From contig JBBBDQ010001187.1 in assembly GCA_037127315.1 (NCBI GenBank), positions 1,084,501 to 1,148,500 of the forward strand: a stretch of 64,000 nt of DNA, given 5' to 3'. Under the pieces are notes generated by a model. It was not told the origin of the DNA. It did no database searches and was given only the letters and a program-made list of their open reading frames with translations. Positions within the stretch are counted from its first letter, which is position 1, and every line of letters starts with the position of its first letter. Positions 54,163 to 64,000 of the stretch are shown here, one piece after another. This DNA is from Ascarosepion bandense (Eukaryota > Mollusca > Cephalopoda > Sepiida > Sepiidae). The position numbers and the translations under genes are program-made.

Positions 54163-54472
54163 TGAATGTGCGTTGTAGTGAAGTAGTTATCGACTCGGAA
54201 CGAGTTATCGGAGTGCCGAGTTCGAATTCTAGTTGAATTCCTTGCATTCACTAGGGCACATATACTCTTGGGAAAGGTATTACTTTCTCTCTTCCCCCAG
54301 ATATGGGCTAAATAATAGTACAAATTGGGTTCTATAATCTTTGCTGGCAATCAGTCTACCGCAAAAAAGCAATGATAACCTACTGCGGGATAATATTCTG
54401 CCTAGTCAGTTATGTCTCTTTTGAGACATGATCGCCTAAAGCGTGTATCACGTATGGAACTTTACTGAGTTA
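54163..54472 (+). mobile_element. SINE-A, copy 14
   Basis: Full-length copy, GAATGTGCGTTGTAGTGAAG to GGAACTTTACTGAGTT, with box B GAGTTCGAATTCTAG. Confidence 0.88.
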
Positions 54473-54604
54473 TCATGGAAGCAATGATAGGGTAAGTAGT
54501 GTCATTAGCGGAAAGTTCGACAAAAGACAACTGTTCAACTAAAAGTGGTGGTTACCTTTAAATATTTCAACGGTAAAAGTGGGAACTGGATGCCAATCTA
54601 GTCT
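54473..54604. other. Unassigned sequence
   Basis: Nothing recognised. Confidence 0.3.
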
Positions 54605-55610
54605 TCTTCTTATATTTGTCATGTTCTTTCAGCGCGTAGGCGATCATGGCCTTCCACGTTTCTCTATCCCTGTTGGCTCCTAGCATTCTTTCTTCAGTTA
54701 CCACACCCAAACCTCGCATTGCCATCCACTTGCTGGGGCCCGTCGATTATTTTACCCGCTGTTTAACCTTCTATCTTTCTCTCTATCTGACCTGTTAGTA
54801 TCAGATTTCCGAACCCTATTTCCCCATTACATATCCCAAGAACTTTAGCTCACTTTACTTATTGCTCTGTATTAAAACCTCATCATTATTCACATGCCCA
54901 ATCTATGATATTCGCAGAATCCTTCTTTAGAATCACATTTCATTTGTTTCAAGTTTTTCCTGCTATACTGAAGAACAGACATCACAGAACATCACATACA
55001 ATCTTCTTTGTTTCTGGCAATATTTCTTGTGTCTTAATACTCTGCTCAGCTTCTGAAATGCATAATTCGCCATGCTAATTCGCCTTAGGGTCTTGTGTAG
55101 CACATTCCGTTTTCTGCTTGAACAGTTCCCAATTATTTAAATTTTGTACATGCTTGATTTTAGTTTCCTTTAATTGTAATTGATAGTTTGAGCTCCTCTT
55201 TTTCATGATAACCACGAGTTCTTTTTTTGTAGCTTATTTGCAGTCATTTCTTTCCATTTTCACCAGCTACATTCTGTATGAGGTTTTGTAGTTTACATTC
55301 CGTGTCTGCTATAAACACTGTATCATCTGCATATCATATGTTGTTCAGATTGTGACCTCCGCTTACAAATCATGGCATAACTTCTAAGCTCCTCATAATA
55401 GTGTCGCTGTACAAGTTAAATGAAACCTTTGAAAAACATATCCTTTTCTTATGTCACCTAGTTTTGTATATCTGCTGAATTCGTCCGTATGCAGACATTT
55501 GCTGCCAGTAAAAGTTCTTGATTACACTAATGGCTTTCCAAAATGTCGAGGTTTCTGAGCATTGTTCTCAATTGTTTGTGGTCACTCTAGTAGCACGCTT
55601 AAATTAATGT
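54605..55610 (-). pseudogene. LINE-B, RT to 3' end, degraded
   Basis: Minus strand. The right part encodes YADDTVFIADTE with YADD at 55322-55333 (RT active site). The left part carries the C-terminal zone shared with 38905-39600 (complement of GCGTAGGCGATCATGGCCTT and of CTGACCTGTTAGTATCAG). Stops and indels throughout. The 3' end is next to TCTTCTTCTTATA (a GAA-type tail on its own strand). This is the only LINE-B copy in the window that links the catalytic motif to the C-terminus. Confidence 0.72.
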
Positions 55611-56219
55611 AGTTGTGCACCAGGGAGGAAAGGCTCTTCGAAAAAATGCCATGGAAATACATGTAGAAAATGCAGAGAGAAACAAGGAAACATCGGTGAC
55701 AAAGTGAGTGATGTCGAACTGCTAAATCAAGATCGATTACTTGCAGGTCCTTCTTTGAATTTTGACAAGATCCTCTCGATAAATAGCAAGAATACACGAC
55801 AACATATTGCAACAGTATTCAATGCAAGGGCGAATGGTAGATTTATAAATGTGCAAAAAAACTATGACGAGTAAACATTAAGCACGACAAAGTGATGTAA
55901 CTTTTCTTGTAGTAAATGTCACTAATGATTTGATTGAGTCATTCCACTTCAAGCTGGTTGAAAAAGTGAACTCAAAGAGCTTGCAATAGTAGCGATATTT
56001 ATAAAATTATTGAATTTCAACAATATTTCATTAGCAATAATATTTCCTTTCCCCACAGTACTTTTACATTTGTCACGAAAGTATAGGCATGTCTAAACAT
56101 CGAGAGCAAGAATAAAGAACAGGAAGTGCAAACATAAATAAAAATGCATGAAATAGAAACTGGAAATATTGATTCAAAAATATGCTGACTTAAATTGGTA
56201 ATGAGAATGGTGAATATAA
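55611..56219. other. Unassigned sequence
   Basis: Minus ORF 55582-55812 overlaps the LINE-B end and is not credible. Nothing else recognised. Confidence 0.3.
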
Positions 56220-56800
56220 TAAATTTTTATACAGCTTTCTTAACTGAGAAATAAAAACCCCAAAGTAGGGCCAATATTTTATAAACCAATTATTAAACAC
56301 TTCCAAAACCTTAGAATTAAATACAATATTCAATAAGAATTCAGTCAAGTTAATGTATAACTGTATTGGAAATTTAGAATATGACATAAATAGACAAACC
56401 GCCAGAAACATAAAAAATAATTTGCCACATTACATCATCAATAAATAATTTAACTGTACGGACAAAAAGACCTACTTGAAGGGATTTGTCAAACAGAAAA
56501 GGTTATTTACAAAAAAGAGGGTCATGATACAGATGGACAAAGAAAGATATTTGGTTTCTATAAAAAGAATTTAAAACCTGGATGGAATAATTAAAATCCA
56601 AATTTGAGTCAGAAAACCAAAACAATTGTACGAAACTTGCTAGACAACTGTAGGAATTAAAACAAAAAATAAAAAAAGCCCTGATATAACATGGAGTATA
56701 GTAAAAAGAAGACAAACCTTACAACGGTTGTGATGCCAGCTGGTGGTACCAAGATGAATATTACCCATAATATTGTTTCCAGAACAAAAGAAAATATTAC
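56220..56800 (+). pseudogene. Penelope-like RT/endonuclease linker region, degraded
   Basis: Plus-strand frames contain PKVGPIFYKPIIKHFQNLRI at 56258-56317, then near 56450 NCTDKKTYLKGFVKQK, KKRVMIQMDKERYLVSIK and, near 56680, KSPDITWSIVKRRQTL. This series follows the C-terminal part of Penelope-like elements: a His-Phe segment, an NCRxKxxCPL-type segment, the GIY-YIG region and a PDIxWSIxK motif. The same ending occurs on the minus strand at 59176 (DPDIMWSIVKTAKAYN). All key cysteines and many frames are lost. Confidence 0.6.
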
Positions 56801-57159
56801 TGAATGACACTGAAAGAGACATTTCCGGACGTAATCATACCAATAAATAAATCTTAGGATCATATAAAATTGGGTGAGAGTGTTCTAAGTAACACTAAGT
56901 AACTCTTTACTAATTTTGAATATTTTCGCTCGTTTAAAAATTTGATTTGCGCGTCTTTAAAAGATCTTTGTTGTGCGTTTGGCAAACATTGCAAAATCAA
57001 ATATTCTAAATCATCTGAAGATAAAGAAACGATGAAACCGAGGTTGCGGAAATAAATAACTTCCAAATGAAAAATATCTAAAAGCTCTACAACATAAATT
57101 TATTTAGCACATTTTAATTGAATTGTGTACTAGCGTAATTTGATTATGACCAAAAACTA

Positions 57160-57161
<2 letters not shown>
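56801..57161. other. Unassigned sequence
   Basis: Minus ORF 56860-57066 has no known motif. Confidence 0.3.

Positions 57162-57217
<56 letters not shown>
57162..57217. repeat. (TA)n microsatellite
   Basis: About 27 TA units. Confidence 0.95.
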
Positions 57218-57223
<6 letters not shown>

Positions 57224-57400
57224 CAATGAATGGCTATTATGTTTAATCATGAGCCGTTCTAAACGTGGTATTTTGGCTTTAATTAAAGTTGAAAACAAAG
57301 ACAAAAATTCTCCAACATTTGGATAATTTTTTATCAAGTTTGTTCTAAGCCTTCGGTTTACATGAGCCATCTTCAGAGAGGTTATTAGGATGGCAACACA
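57218..57400 (+). repeat. Repeat family I, copy 1
   Basis: Shares TTAATCATGAGCCGT, CTCCAACATTTGGATAATTT or GTCCAACATTTGGATACTTT, and CTTCAGAGAGGTTA with 59878-60055. Both copies follow directly on a TA array, suggesting that (TA)n is part of the element or its preferred target. Confidence 0.7.
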
Positions 57401-57899
57401 ATAACATCCACCATCAGTGACGATTTTATCTTGTGTTTACATAAAATTTCGCTAAGCAAAGGCAATAGTTACTAACAATAACAAACGTAGTTCTCAAATT
57501 TGCAATGTGCGTGTTAAAAATTTAGTGTAAACGTATAGATATATTTATGGTAAAATATACGATAAAATAAAATTTTAATATATGGTACACTTCTGGGTTA
57601 AAGTTTCAATATGATTAAACAGTCGCCATTATTACTTTTGTGCTTCTGTTTTTTTTTTGTTTTTTTTTATTTTGTCAACTGCTCACTAAAACATCACTTG
57701 TGAGAAAAAAGACCACCATGACGCAATTAACTCTGTCAGAAATTTAGAATTGCCATTCCTCTTCTGCTTATTTTTATATTTTAGCGTTTGCGTTTCAATC
57801 TGAGGAGATTGCCGAGTATTCGGAAGAATAGAATGGGTCTGCGAAGGTGTTTGAACTGATCACTAGTGACCAATGAAATATTCTATTAACACCAAAGAT
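57401..57899. other. Unassigned sequence
   Basis: Nothing recognised except a T-rich run at 57649-57670. Confidence 0.3.
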
Positions 57900-58135
57900 G
57901 GTAAAAAGGCAAGTATTACCAATTTAAAAGACGGGAGTGTCTAGAAGAGTTGCAGAAGCTTCTGACGTCGCCTAACGGTCATAGTTGAAGCCAATGACGA
58001 TTTTATTGAATACGTTTACTTTTTTTTTATTTCAAGATACGTGTTTTGTCCTATCGATACATATACTCGTTTAACTGAGATGTTATTGTTATTTTCAATT
58101 TTTGCATAATTTAGACGACAATTCATCAATCACAC
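57900..58135 (+). pseudogene. Tc1/mariner-group transposase fossil, copy 3 (3' end)
   Basis: A plus frame near 57945-58010 reads SCRSF, then VIVEANDDFIEYV, the C-terminal end of the transposase family at 12990 and 28840. The 3' non-coding part (TTTCAAGATACG, GATGTTATTGTTATTTTC, TTTAGACGACAATTCATC) matches both. Confidence 0.55.
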
Positions 58136-58156
58136 TCTCTTTCTCTTCCTTTCCCA

Positions 58157-58222
<66 letters not shown>
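58136..58222. repeat. Compound (CT)n(TA)n microsatellite
   Basis: Pyrimidine-rich lead-in, then CT units, then about 14 TA units. Confidence 0.95.
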
Positions 58223-58226
<4 letters not shown>

Positions 58227-58944
58227 CATCATCATCGAGTATATTCGGACTTTTCAACTGTCGTGATGAAGGGCGTTCTCTCACGAAAGCTCTATGCCTT
58301 GAACGACTTTTGGGACACAACTTATCCCTCCTAAATAAAAATCATCATGGCTAAATGGTCTGTGTTTTGTACTACTTCAGTCAGTAGATGACTCTTCTTG
58401 CCATCATCTACAATTACAAAAAGCCGTTTCTTTTACTTCGGCGAAGAGATATAAAAACGCAATTGTCGATTATAACAATGCACCGAGTGAAAAAACACTG
58501 ATGAAGCAGAACCGCTGCAATTGGAATTGAAAACGGAACGATCAATGCAATTGTCGCTTATCGTAATGAATGAGACCATAGTTCCGATTTAAAGATGCTA
58601 CTTTATTTAAGAGAGAAAACAAATTCCTAAGGGGAAAAATGTATAGAAATAGTTTTGAATCAGCGTTCAATTTGTATCCAGGTTCTTCAACATTTCACTT
58701 TTTCTTGGAAGAGCTACTACCATCTCATTGTGCTCTACTTAAAGACAAAAGCCAAAAGCCGGAGTACAAATTCATGTTAACGGTTATATTATATAATCGT
58801 CTAAAAGATAAATAAATTTAAAACGATAGTTCATAGTCTCCAGCAACGTTATATCTCTTCCACCTCTGCATGAAATTCCCACTAGAGAACAAAACGCGTC
58901 ACAGTGACTTTTCTCATTTGACAGTAATTTGGCTAAATAGTTAT
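58223..58944. other. Unassigned sequence
   Basis: GTCGTGATGAAGGGCGTTCT near 58260 resembles sequences close to retroelement ends but is too short to assign. Confidence 0.3.
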
Positions 58945-58962
58945 TATATATATATATATATA

Positions 58963-59018
<56 letters not shown>
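58945..59018. repeat. (TA)n microsatellite
   Basis: Two TA runs separated by TGTG. Confidence 0.95.
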
Positions 59019-59020
<2 letters not shown>

Positions 59021-59169
59021 TATCAATAAATAATAAATATACTGAAATGTTTTAACGAATATCATTCGCACTGGTGAAACAGCACAAGACATCTTACACA
59101 TTCGCACACACACTTGCTCCTGCAATTTGTAAAATTTCAAGAAATTATAACGTTTTCATCTATGCTTGT

Positions 59170-59640
59170 ATGAACCTAATATGTATTTTTAGTATGTTTA
59201 CACTTAGTCATAATTTCTGTTCTTTCATTCAATATTTCATTTTTGTTTGGGAATAGCATAATTGTTAACGTTTCCTCCTGGCACAGTCTACATATTTTGC
59301 CAACGTTGTAAGCTTTGGCTGTTTTCACTATACTCCACATTATGTCTGGGTCTTTTCCATATTTTGATTTCAATTTCCATTTTGTGAAGTTTTTAAGTTT
59401 TCTATGGCCTTAAAGATTTCTTTGGTTGATTCCAAATATATTTTATTTTGACTTTAAGTCATGTACTTTTAAATTGACTTCTTTTGTATTTCAAAGTCCT
59501 TGAAGTGGGCATTTATTTTTATCCCTGCAGTTGTATTCTTTATTAGCGATCTAGTTTTGTACAATGATATTTAAATTTCTGGCTTTTTTTTTTTTATGAA
59601 ACTTTCTAGATTACTAGTCCAGCTATAACTTAGCTTGATT
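59170..59640 (-). pseudogene. Penelope-like endonuclease C-terminus
   Basis: On the minus strand 59373-59176 encodes SKYGKDPDIMWSIVKTAKAY, then ICRLCQEETLTIML, LNERTEIMTKCKHTK. The CxLCxxE and KCKH pieces form the Cys/His motif at the end of Penelope-like GIY-YIG proteins. Upstream (59420-59560) degraded frames give YNCRDKNKCPLQG, the equally typical segment in front of the endonuclease. No RT core is attached. Confidence 0.75.
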
Positions 59641-59746
59641 GCTTTTCTATTGAAAATTTTGTTTATTTCTGGACTTTTAGAAAAGTGTTTATCTATCTGG
59701 TTTTGAGTATTATGTCTGATCGAGAAGCAACTCTAAAACGTCACTT

Positions 59747-59790
59747 TCTTACTCTTTCTCTTTCTTTCTTTCTCTTGCTTTCTTTCTCTT

Positions 59791-59830
<40 letters not shown>
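59747..59830. repeat. Compound (CT)n(TA)n microsatellite
   Basis: CTTT-rich and CT units, then about 9 TA units. Same composition order as 58136-58222. Confidence 0.95.
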
Positions 59831-59877
59831 GTGTATCAATGCAGCAGATAATTTTCTAAACATTGTTAGTTATAACA

Positions 59878-60055
59878 GACAATGGATGTCTATTATAATT
59901 AATCATGAGCCGTACTAAACATCGTATTTTGTCTTTAACTTCAAGTGAAAATAATAAAGACAGAGATTGTCCAACATTTGGATACTTTTTTAATTATGCT
60001 GGTTCTAAGCTTTTGGCTCACATGAACCGTCTTCAGAGAGGTTACAGGGACGTTA
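59878..60055 (+). repeat. Repeat family I, copy 2
   Basis: Pairs with 57218-57400, about 80% identical by eye. A 64-codon ORF spans it (59905-60099) without a known motif. Confidence 0.7.
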
Positions 60056-60317
60056 CTATAAAGATATACATCATAAAATATGATCTTATGTTAACATAAC
60101 ATCATATTCACCGAATAGCAACGTCGTAAATTTGTAATGCGATTCTATGACGTCACACAGCCTGAGAAACCAAAATCTTCACAGAACCCAATGTGTTGTG
60201 ACTAGATTGAAAAGTTATTTTATTTTAAGTGTGTGTGCTGTGATTTAATATAGATGGCCTCCAATATGTGAAGGTTCTTTTTACTGCGTGTATGTGGGAG
60301 TATCATTGTGTTATTGA

Positions 60318-60376
<59 letters not shown>

Positions 60377-60859
60377 CCTGCCCTGCCTGTTTCATTTTAA
60401 TATAATTTTCTATGAAATGCATATGTGAAATGAAATTATGTATAAATTGCCCAACTGTTCTGAGGAAAGTACATTCATAATTGCAATTCTAATATACGAG
60501 AGCTAATTTGCAAAACTATTTAAAATATTAAACATACAGACCTTGCAGGTTGACTTTAACAAAACCTGTTCAGAAACGTCCACCGTATGGAAAGGTAATT
60601 TAAGAAAGAGACAAAATTTAATCTATGTTGATTATCTTAGTTCCGTAGTTGACCGTAATAATAAACAGGTTTGTTTTGAGTATTGAATTCACAATATCAA
60701 CTTTTACTGAAATGAACAAGATACTAATTGCTCAGCTGGTACATGTTTCTACCTCCCGGTTATTGTTAACATCTCCATAAATTAGGCAGATATTTTACCT
60801 TTGCATTCCTATATATTTTGGCATTTTTAATAAGACGATCATTTTGAAATGTTTCATAT
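60056..60859. other. Unassigned, with a (TA)n array
   Basis: (TA)n at 60320-60373 (about 26 units). Remaining sequence not recognised. Confidence 0.5.
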
Positions 60860-61437
60860 TGATCGGTGATAAAACTGATCCGAAGGCGAATTGGCATGGC
60901 GAAGGATGTATTACAGAAGTTGAGTAAAGTATTAAGAAACAGGACAATTTCGCTAGAAACAAGGAAGAGAGTACTGGATTGCTACATGCTGTCCGTTCTT
61001 CAATATGGCAGTGAATGCTGGACAATATCATCAAAGATGACGGAAAAACTTGAAGCAACTGAAATGTGGTTCTACAGAAGGATGCTGCGAATATCATAGA
61101 TCGAGCATGTGAACAATGATGAGGTTTGGAAAGGATGGAAACGAAAAGGAAATTAATACTGAGCACCAGGAAGAAACAGCTGAAGTTCCTGTGACATGCA
61201 ATGAGGAAGGTGGGCTTGGAGAACCTGATACTAACAGGCCATATAGAGGGAAGGAGAGACAGGGGAAAGAAACGGATAACATATTTGAAGGACCTAATCA
61301 GGTGGATGGTGGAACGAGGGTTGCATGATATAACAGGAGAAGCTGTGCTAAGAGCCACTAGGGATAGGAAGACGTGGAAATCCATGATCGCCTACGTCCT
61401 GAAGAGACAGGGCACATAGATGAAGAAGAAGATAAAT
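60860..61437 (+). pseudogene. LINE-B ORF C-terminus and 3' end, plus copy
   Basis: Plus frame 60866-61099 gives RRIGMAKDVLQKLSKVLRNR, LETRKRVLDCYMLSVLQYGS, ECWTISSKM and EMWFYRRMLRIS, the post-RT thumb/linker of a LINE ORF2. A stop and frameshift follow; from 61201 the frame reads LENLILTGHIEGRRDRGKKR then TRDRKTWKSMIAYVLKRQGT and stop. The 3' end is GATGAAGAAGAAGATA, a short GAA-type tail. This is the best-preserved C-terminus of the family. Lacks endonuclease and RT core. Confidence 0.8.
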
Positions 61438-61533
61438 TATCTCAAGTGTATTACAACGTTTTACTCGTATCAATCTGGTTTTATATCGAGATGGAGTAAG
61501 AAAAATATAATCAGAATCAAGATGGCGGAAATA

Positions 61534-61745
61534 CAGGTTGGGCCATAAGTCACGCACCAAAGAATTACGTGAAGTGATGGAATTGTGCATCAATGCAAAT
61601 GGCGAGCATTTTTAGCATGTGTGATTGCACCAGCGTGCACAATGTGTTTCTCAGTTCATTAGTTAAATTTGGTTTGAATAAAATAACGTTCATTCTCACC
61701 AGAATTGTTTTTAATGTTTTGGTGCGCGACTTATGGCCCACCCTG
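61534..61745 (+). mobile_element. MITE of the Tc1/mariner superfamily (212 bp)
   Basis: Terminal inverted repeats of about 28 bp: CAGGTTGGGCCATAAGTCAC with GCACCAAA on the left, the complement GGTGCGCGACTTATGGCCCA with CCCTG on the right. TA flanks both sides. The interior retains a transposase C-terminal trace (VMELCINANGEHF at about 61573-61611), so it arose by internal deletion of an autonomous parent. Confidence 0.9.
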
Positions 61746-62904
61746 TATATCTATAAAGAGATATGGGAAGACAGAAAGAATAAATGATTAAACAAGATAG
61801 ACTGTAGAGCAAGTAAATGGCTAAAGAGCGTAAACAAAATAGAAGAGTTTAGAGAAAGAAACGAGAGGATAGCAAATCAGGAATGGTAAGAGGAAATCGA
61901 ATTTAGAGAGAGAGGAGTTGATACGTATAAGTGAGATTAAGAATGAATTTGTTTAATATGTGAATACTAAAAATAAGGACACATAAAACAACTGGCACGT
62001 TTGCATAAAGGGAAACATGTCACATTGGATGAAATTTCATCCTTCAACAGAAGTCAGATGAATATTCAAACAATGACATAAACACTCTTCATCCATACAT
62101 CAATCCAGTGACGTAAAACCTAATCCAGCCGTTCAAAACTTGGAAACCGGTTGAAAATGCGCATGTGCATAACAGTTTCAATGGAAGAAAATGAATCATT
62201 TTTGAAAAGCGATGCCAAATTCCCTTGGGACAATGCAATAAATCGAGATGGCAAATTATGCTGATTTCCCGCCGGAGGAGAAAGGATTCCATTTGTAAAA
62301 GTGTCGTGTTTCTCGTCAAGATTCAAATGAAAAATATCTGCGAAAGAATTTATTTTTCTCTGTCCCAACGAAGTTCGCTTTCAAGATCCAAAAACAAAAT
62401 TTATCGACTTTCCACTTCTTTTTTCCTTCGGTCAAATACGGAAAATCTACGAGTGTTAGCGAAAATAGATTTAAATCGTTCATTAAAATCGTGCATATTC
62501 AGCATAGATGCGAGTTACTTCAGGCTATAGACTAGCTGAGCCTTTAACACGGGATGTAATGCGAACAAAATATAAACAATAGTTTCAAATTGTCTTAATG
62601 CGTAGATGAAGGTATCATTATTTTTGACGTATTTGACGGTACATTTTAATGCTAAGTTACTTGACTGAGAACAATGTGATAAAATATTACAAGAGGAATA
62701 TGAATACAAATTTAATATGAATTCAAAATTTTTAATGAAAACATTCCTTTTTAATCCTTTCTCACCAACCAAGGCGATAAAGTCACAAATGCATAATGGG
62801 TTCCTGAGAATAACAAACAACAGGTAGAAAGAAACTGAAATATTCTTTCGGAGTTAAAAAGACAATAAGACCATAAGGACTATTTATCTCATCTTATTTG
62901 TCAT
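61746..62904. other. Unassigned sequence
   Basis: 61760-61920 is purine-rich. Overlapping ORFs around 62090-62530 on both strands have no motif and are probably fortuitous. Confidence 0.35.
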
Positions 62905-63300
62905 TTGTACGACGTTTCGGCCGTTATACGCTCTGGCCTTCATCAGGTTCTAGGATTTTTTAACCGAAATCTTTAATACTATCATTGAGGTATATCATTC
63001 TCATTCCTCGTTCGATGCCTCTTTTGGTAGTCATGAATTATCTCCTTTTAACCCGACTGATTATGTCACTTGTTTACCCCTGTTGCAGCCTGGTATTGAA
63101 CTCACAACTGTTTGTGTCCAGTCACTGAAACTAATCGACGTCTATATTCACTAACTCATGTGTCCTTAAGGACAACCAAAGGAGGCTTCGCACAAGTAAC
63201 GTGAATGATATACCCCAGTGACTGTAATAAAGGATTCGGTTCGTAATTTCTATCACCTAAAGAAGGTCGGGGCGTTCAATGGTCGAAACGTTATACTTAT
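62905..63300. repeat. Inverted pair of retroelement-end-like sequences
   Basis: 62905-62955 (ACGTTTCGGCCGTTATACGC ... CTTCATCAGG) is the rough inverted counterpart of 63252-63300 (AAAGAAGGTCGGGGCGTTCA, ATGGTCGAAACGTTATAC). Between them, 63091-63150 contains a minus-strand B-box-like GAGTTCAATACC, suggesting a tRNA-derived SINE. The DNA is about 400 bp with inverted ends and no ORF. Confidence 0.45.
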
Positions 63301-64000
63301 ATTCATGAGACCCAGATACTGAAGAGAAAAGCCCATTCTAACTACTGCCAAGAAAATATTTAGTATAGAAAATCATTAACGAATACAAATATTCATACTA
63401 CAGCTAATACTGTTACTGCTGTTAATACTATTATTAACATTTGCTAAAAATATGGCAGACCAAATAAAAGGTTGAAAAGCACAAAAATACCTTGAGAAGA
63501 AAACGAATCTATGTAAAACTCCCTCATCTCGTACAAGTTAAAGTGTTCATATTGTTTTAATCAATGAGCAATCGACCTTATTATTCTAAATACCACAAAA
63601 AACAAGCTAATATTGAGGATCTTAGCTTTCATATTTTGTTGGGTCTCATGTGAAACTATGATAAAAAAATTCATTGTTAAAACCAGGAAAAATTCTTGGA
63701 CCAATTTATCGCTCCTGACAGTTTCAAAAGCCTTCTGACATGTTTTTATCTCTAAAACTCATGTTATGAAAATGAATCATTGTCTCAGTAACTGTGTTGT
63801 AACAGCACAGTCCTCACATTCCAAAATTTATTTGAGTTTAACATCGTTATGAGGTCTTGTGCAAGATTAATTATTTTCATTATTCCCTCCAATTTTCACA
63901 CATGACAATGGCTAATGTTAAGAAGAGCTCTTTTTTTAGTTCCACCAGTTCAGACCTTTACATCTAGGACACGCAACTTGATTCCGTTGCTTCGAATCAC
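63301..64000. other. Unassigned sequence
   Basis: No ORF or repeat family recognised up to the window end. Confidence 0.35.

Noticed and set aside
56190..57066. Several hydrophobic minus-strand ORFs that could be membrane proteins.
   Set aside because: They are short, overlap each other, lie opposite a degraded Penelope-like coding stretch and match the bias of AT-rich antisense.
60795..61385. A 196-codon minus-strand ORF, the second longest in the window.
   Set aside because: It is antisense to LINE-B coding sequence, whose plus-strand reading has clear family motifs.

Overview
This is an AT-rich animal genome window made almost entirely of interspersed and tandem repeats. I found no host gene: no exon series, no long host ORF, no rRNA operon and no canonical tRNA gene. 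Coding signal that can be recognised comes from transposons, nearly all of them broken. The dominant repeat is a tRNA-derived SINE of about 300 bp with good A and B boxes (about 20 copies). Together with dense (TA)n microsatellites, CR1/Jockey-like LINEs, Penelope-like elements and Tc1/mariner fossils, it suggests a mollusc, most likely a cephalopod such as an octopus. That identification is inference; no host gene confirms it.

Layout. 1-9400: a body-only repeat (family B), a Penelope-like element with an inverted 5' half, LINE-A fragments, an 85-bp tandem array and AT-rich minisatellites. 9400-17900: SINE-A copies, a 5S-rRNA-headed SINE, two mariner-group fossils, and a complex locus at 16066-17875 where about 150-bp LINE monomers are interrupted by an inverted copy of sequence 0.6-1 kb upstream. 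18000-24900: a nearly complete DD34E Tc1 element inserted in an older repeat whose empty paralogue lies at 39.6-40.2 kb, a second 5S-headed SINE joined to family B, a 78-bp palindrome, and a 95-bp satellite resembling the 5S-SINE tail. 25000-37900: three short Helitrons begin here, plus a cluster of SINEs, a 140-bp (TA)n inside a large palindrome, an LTR fragment, and a tandem duplication carrying a deleted mariner. 38000-48700: LINE-B, the empty-site repeat, a Tc1 derivative inside (TA)n, a LINE-A endonuclease-domain copy, a DDE transposase fossil and a full-length 5S-like pseudogene. 49000-64000: a 13-copy 40-bp minisatellite, the best-preserved LINE-A reverse transcriptase, more LINE-B, two further Penelope fragments, and a 212-bp MITE.

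How the parts relate. LINE-A recurs as a 5' monomer/endonuclease copy, RT copies and isolated 3' ends. The Tc1 and mariner elements mostly survive as terminal-repeat derivatives or transposase C-termini. The 5S-headed SINE appears to share its central region with the tRNA-headed SINE, and the satellite at 24.4 kb looks like amplification of that tail. Assignments come from reading conserved motifs and comparing copies within the window by eye; clade-level names are tentative.
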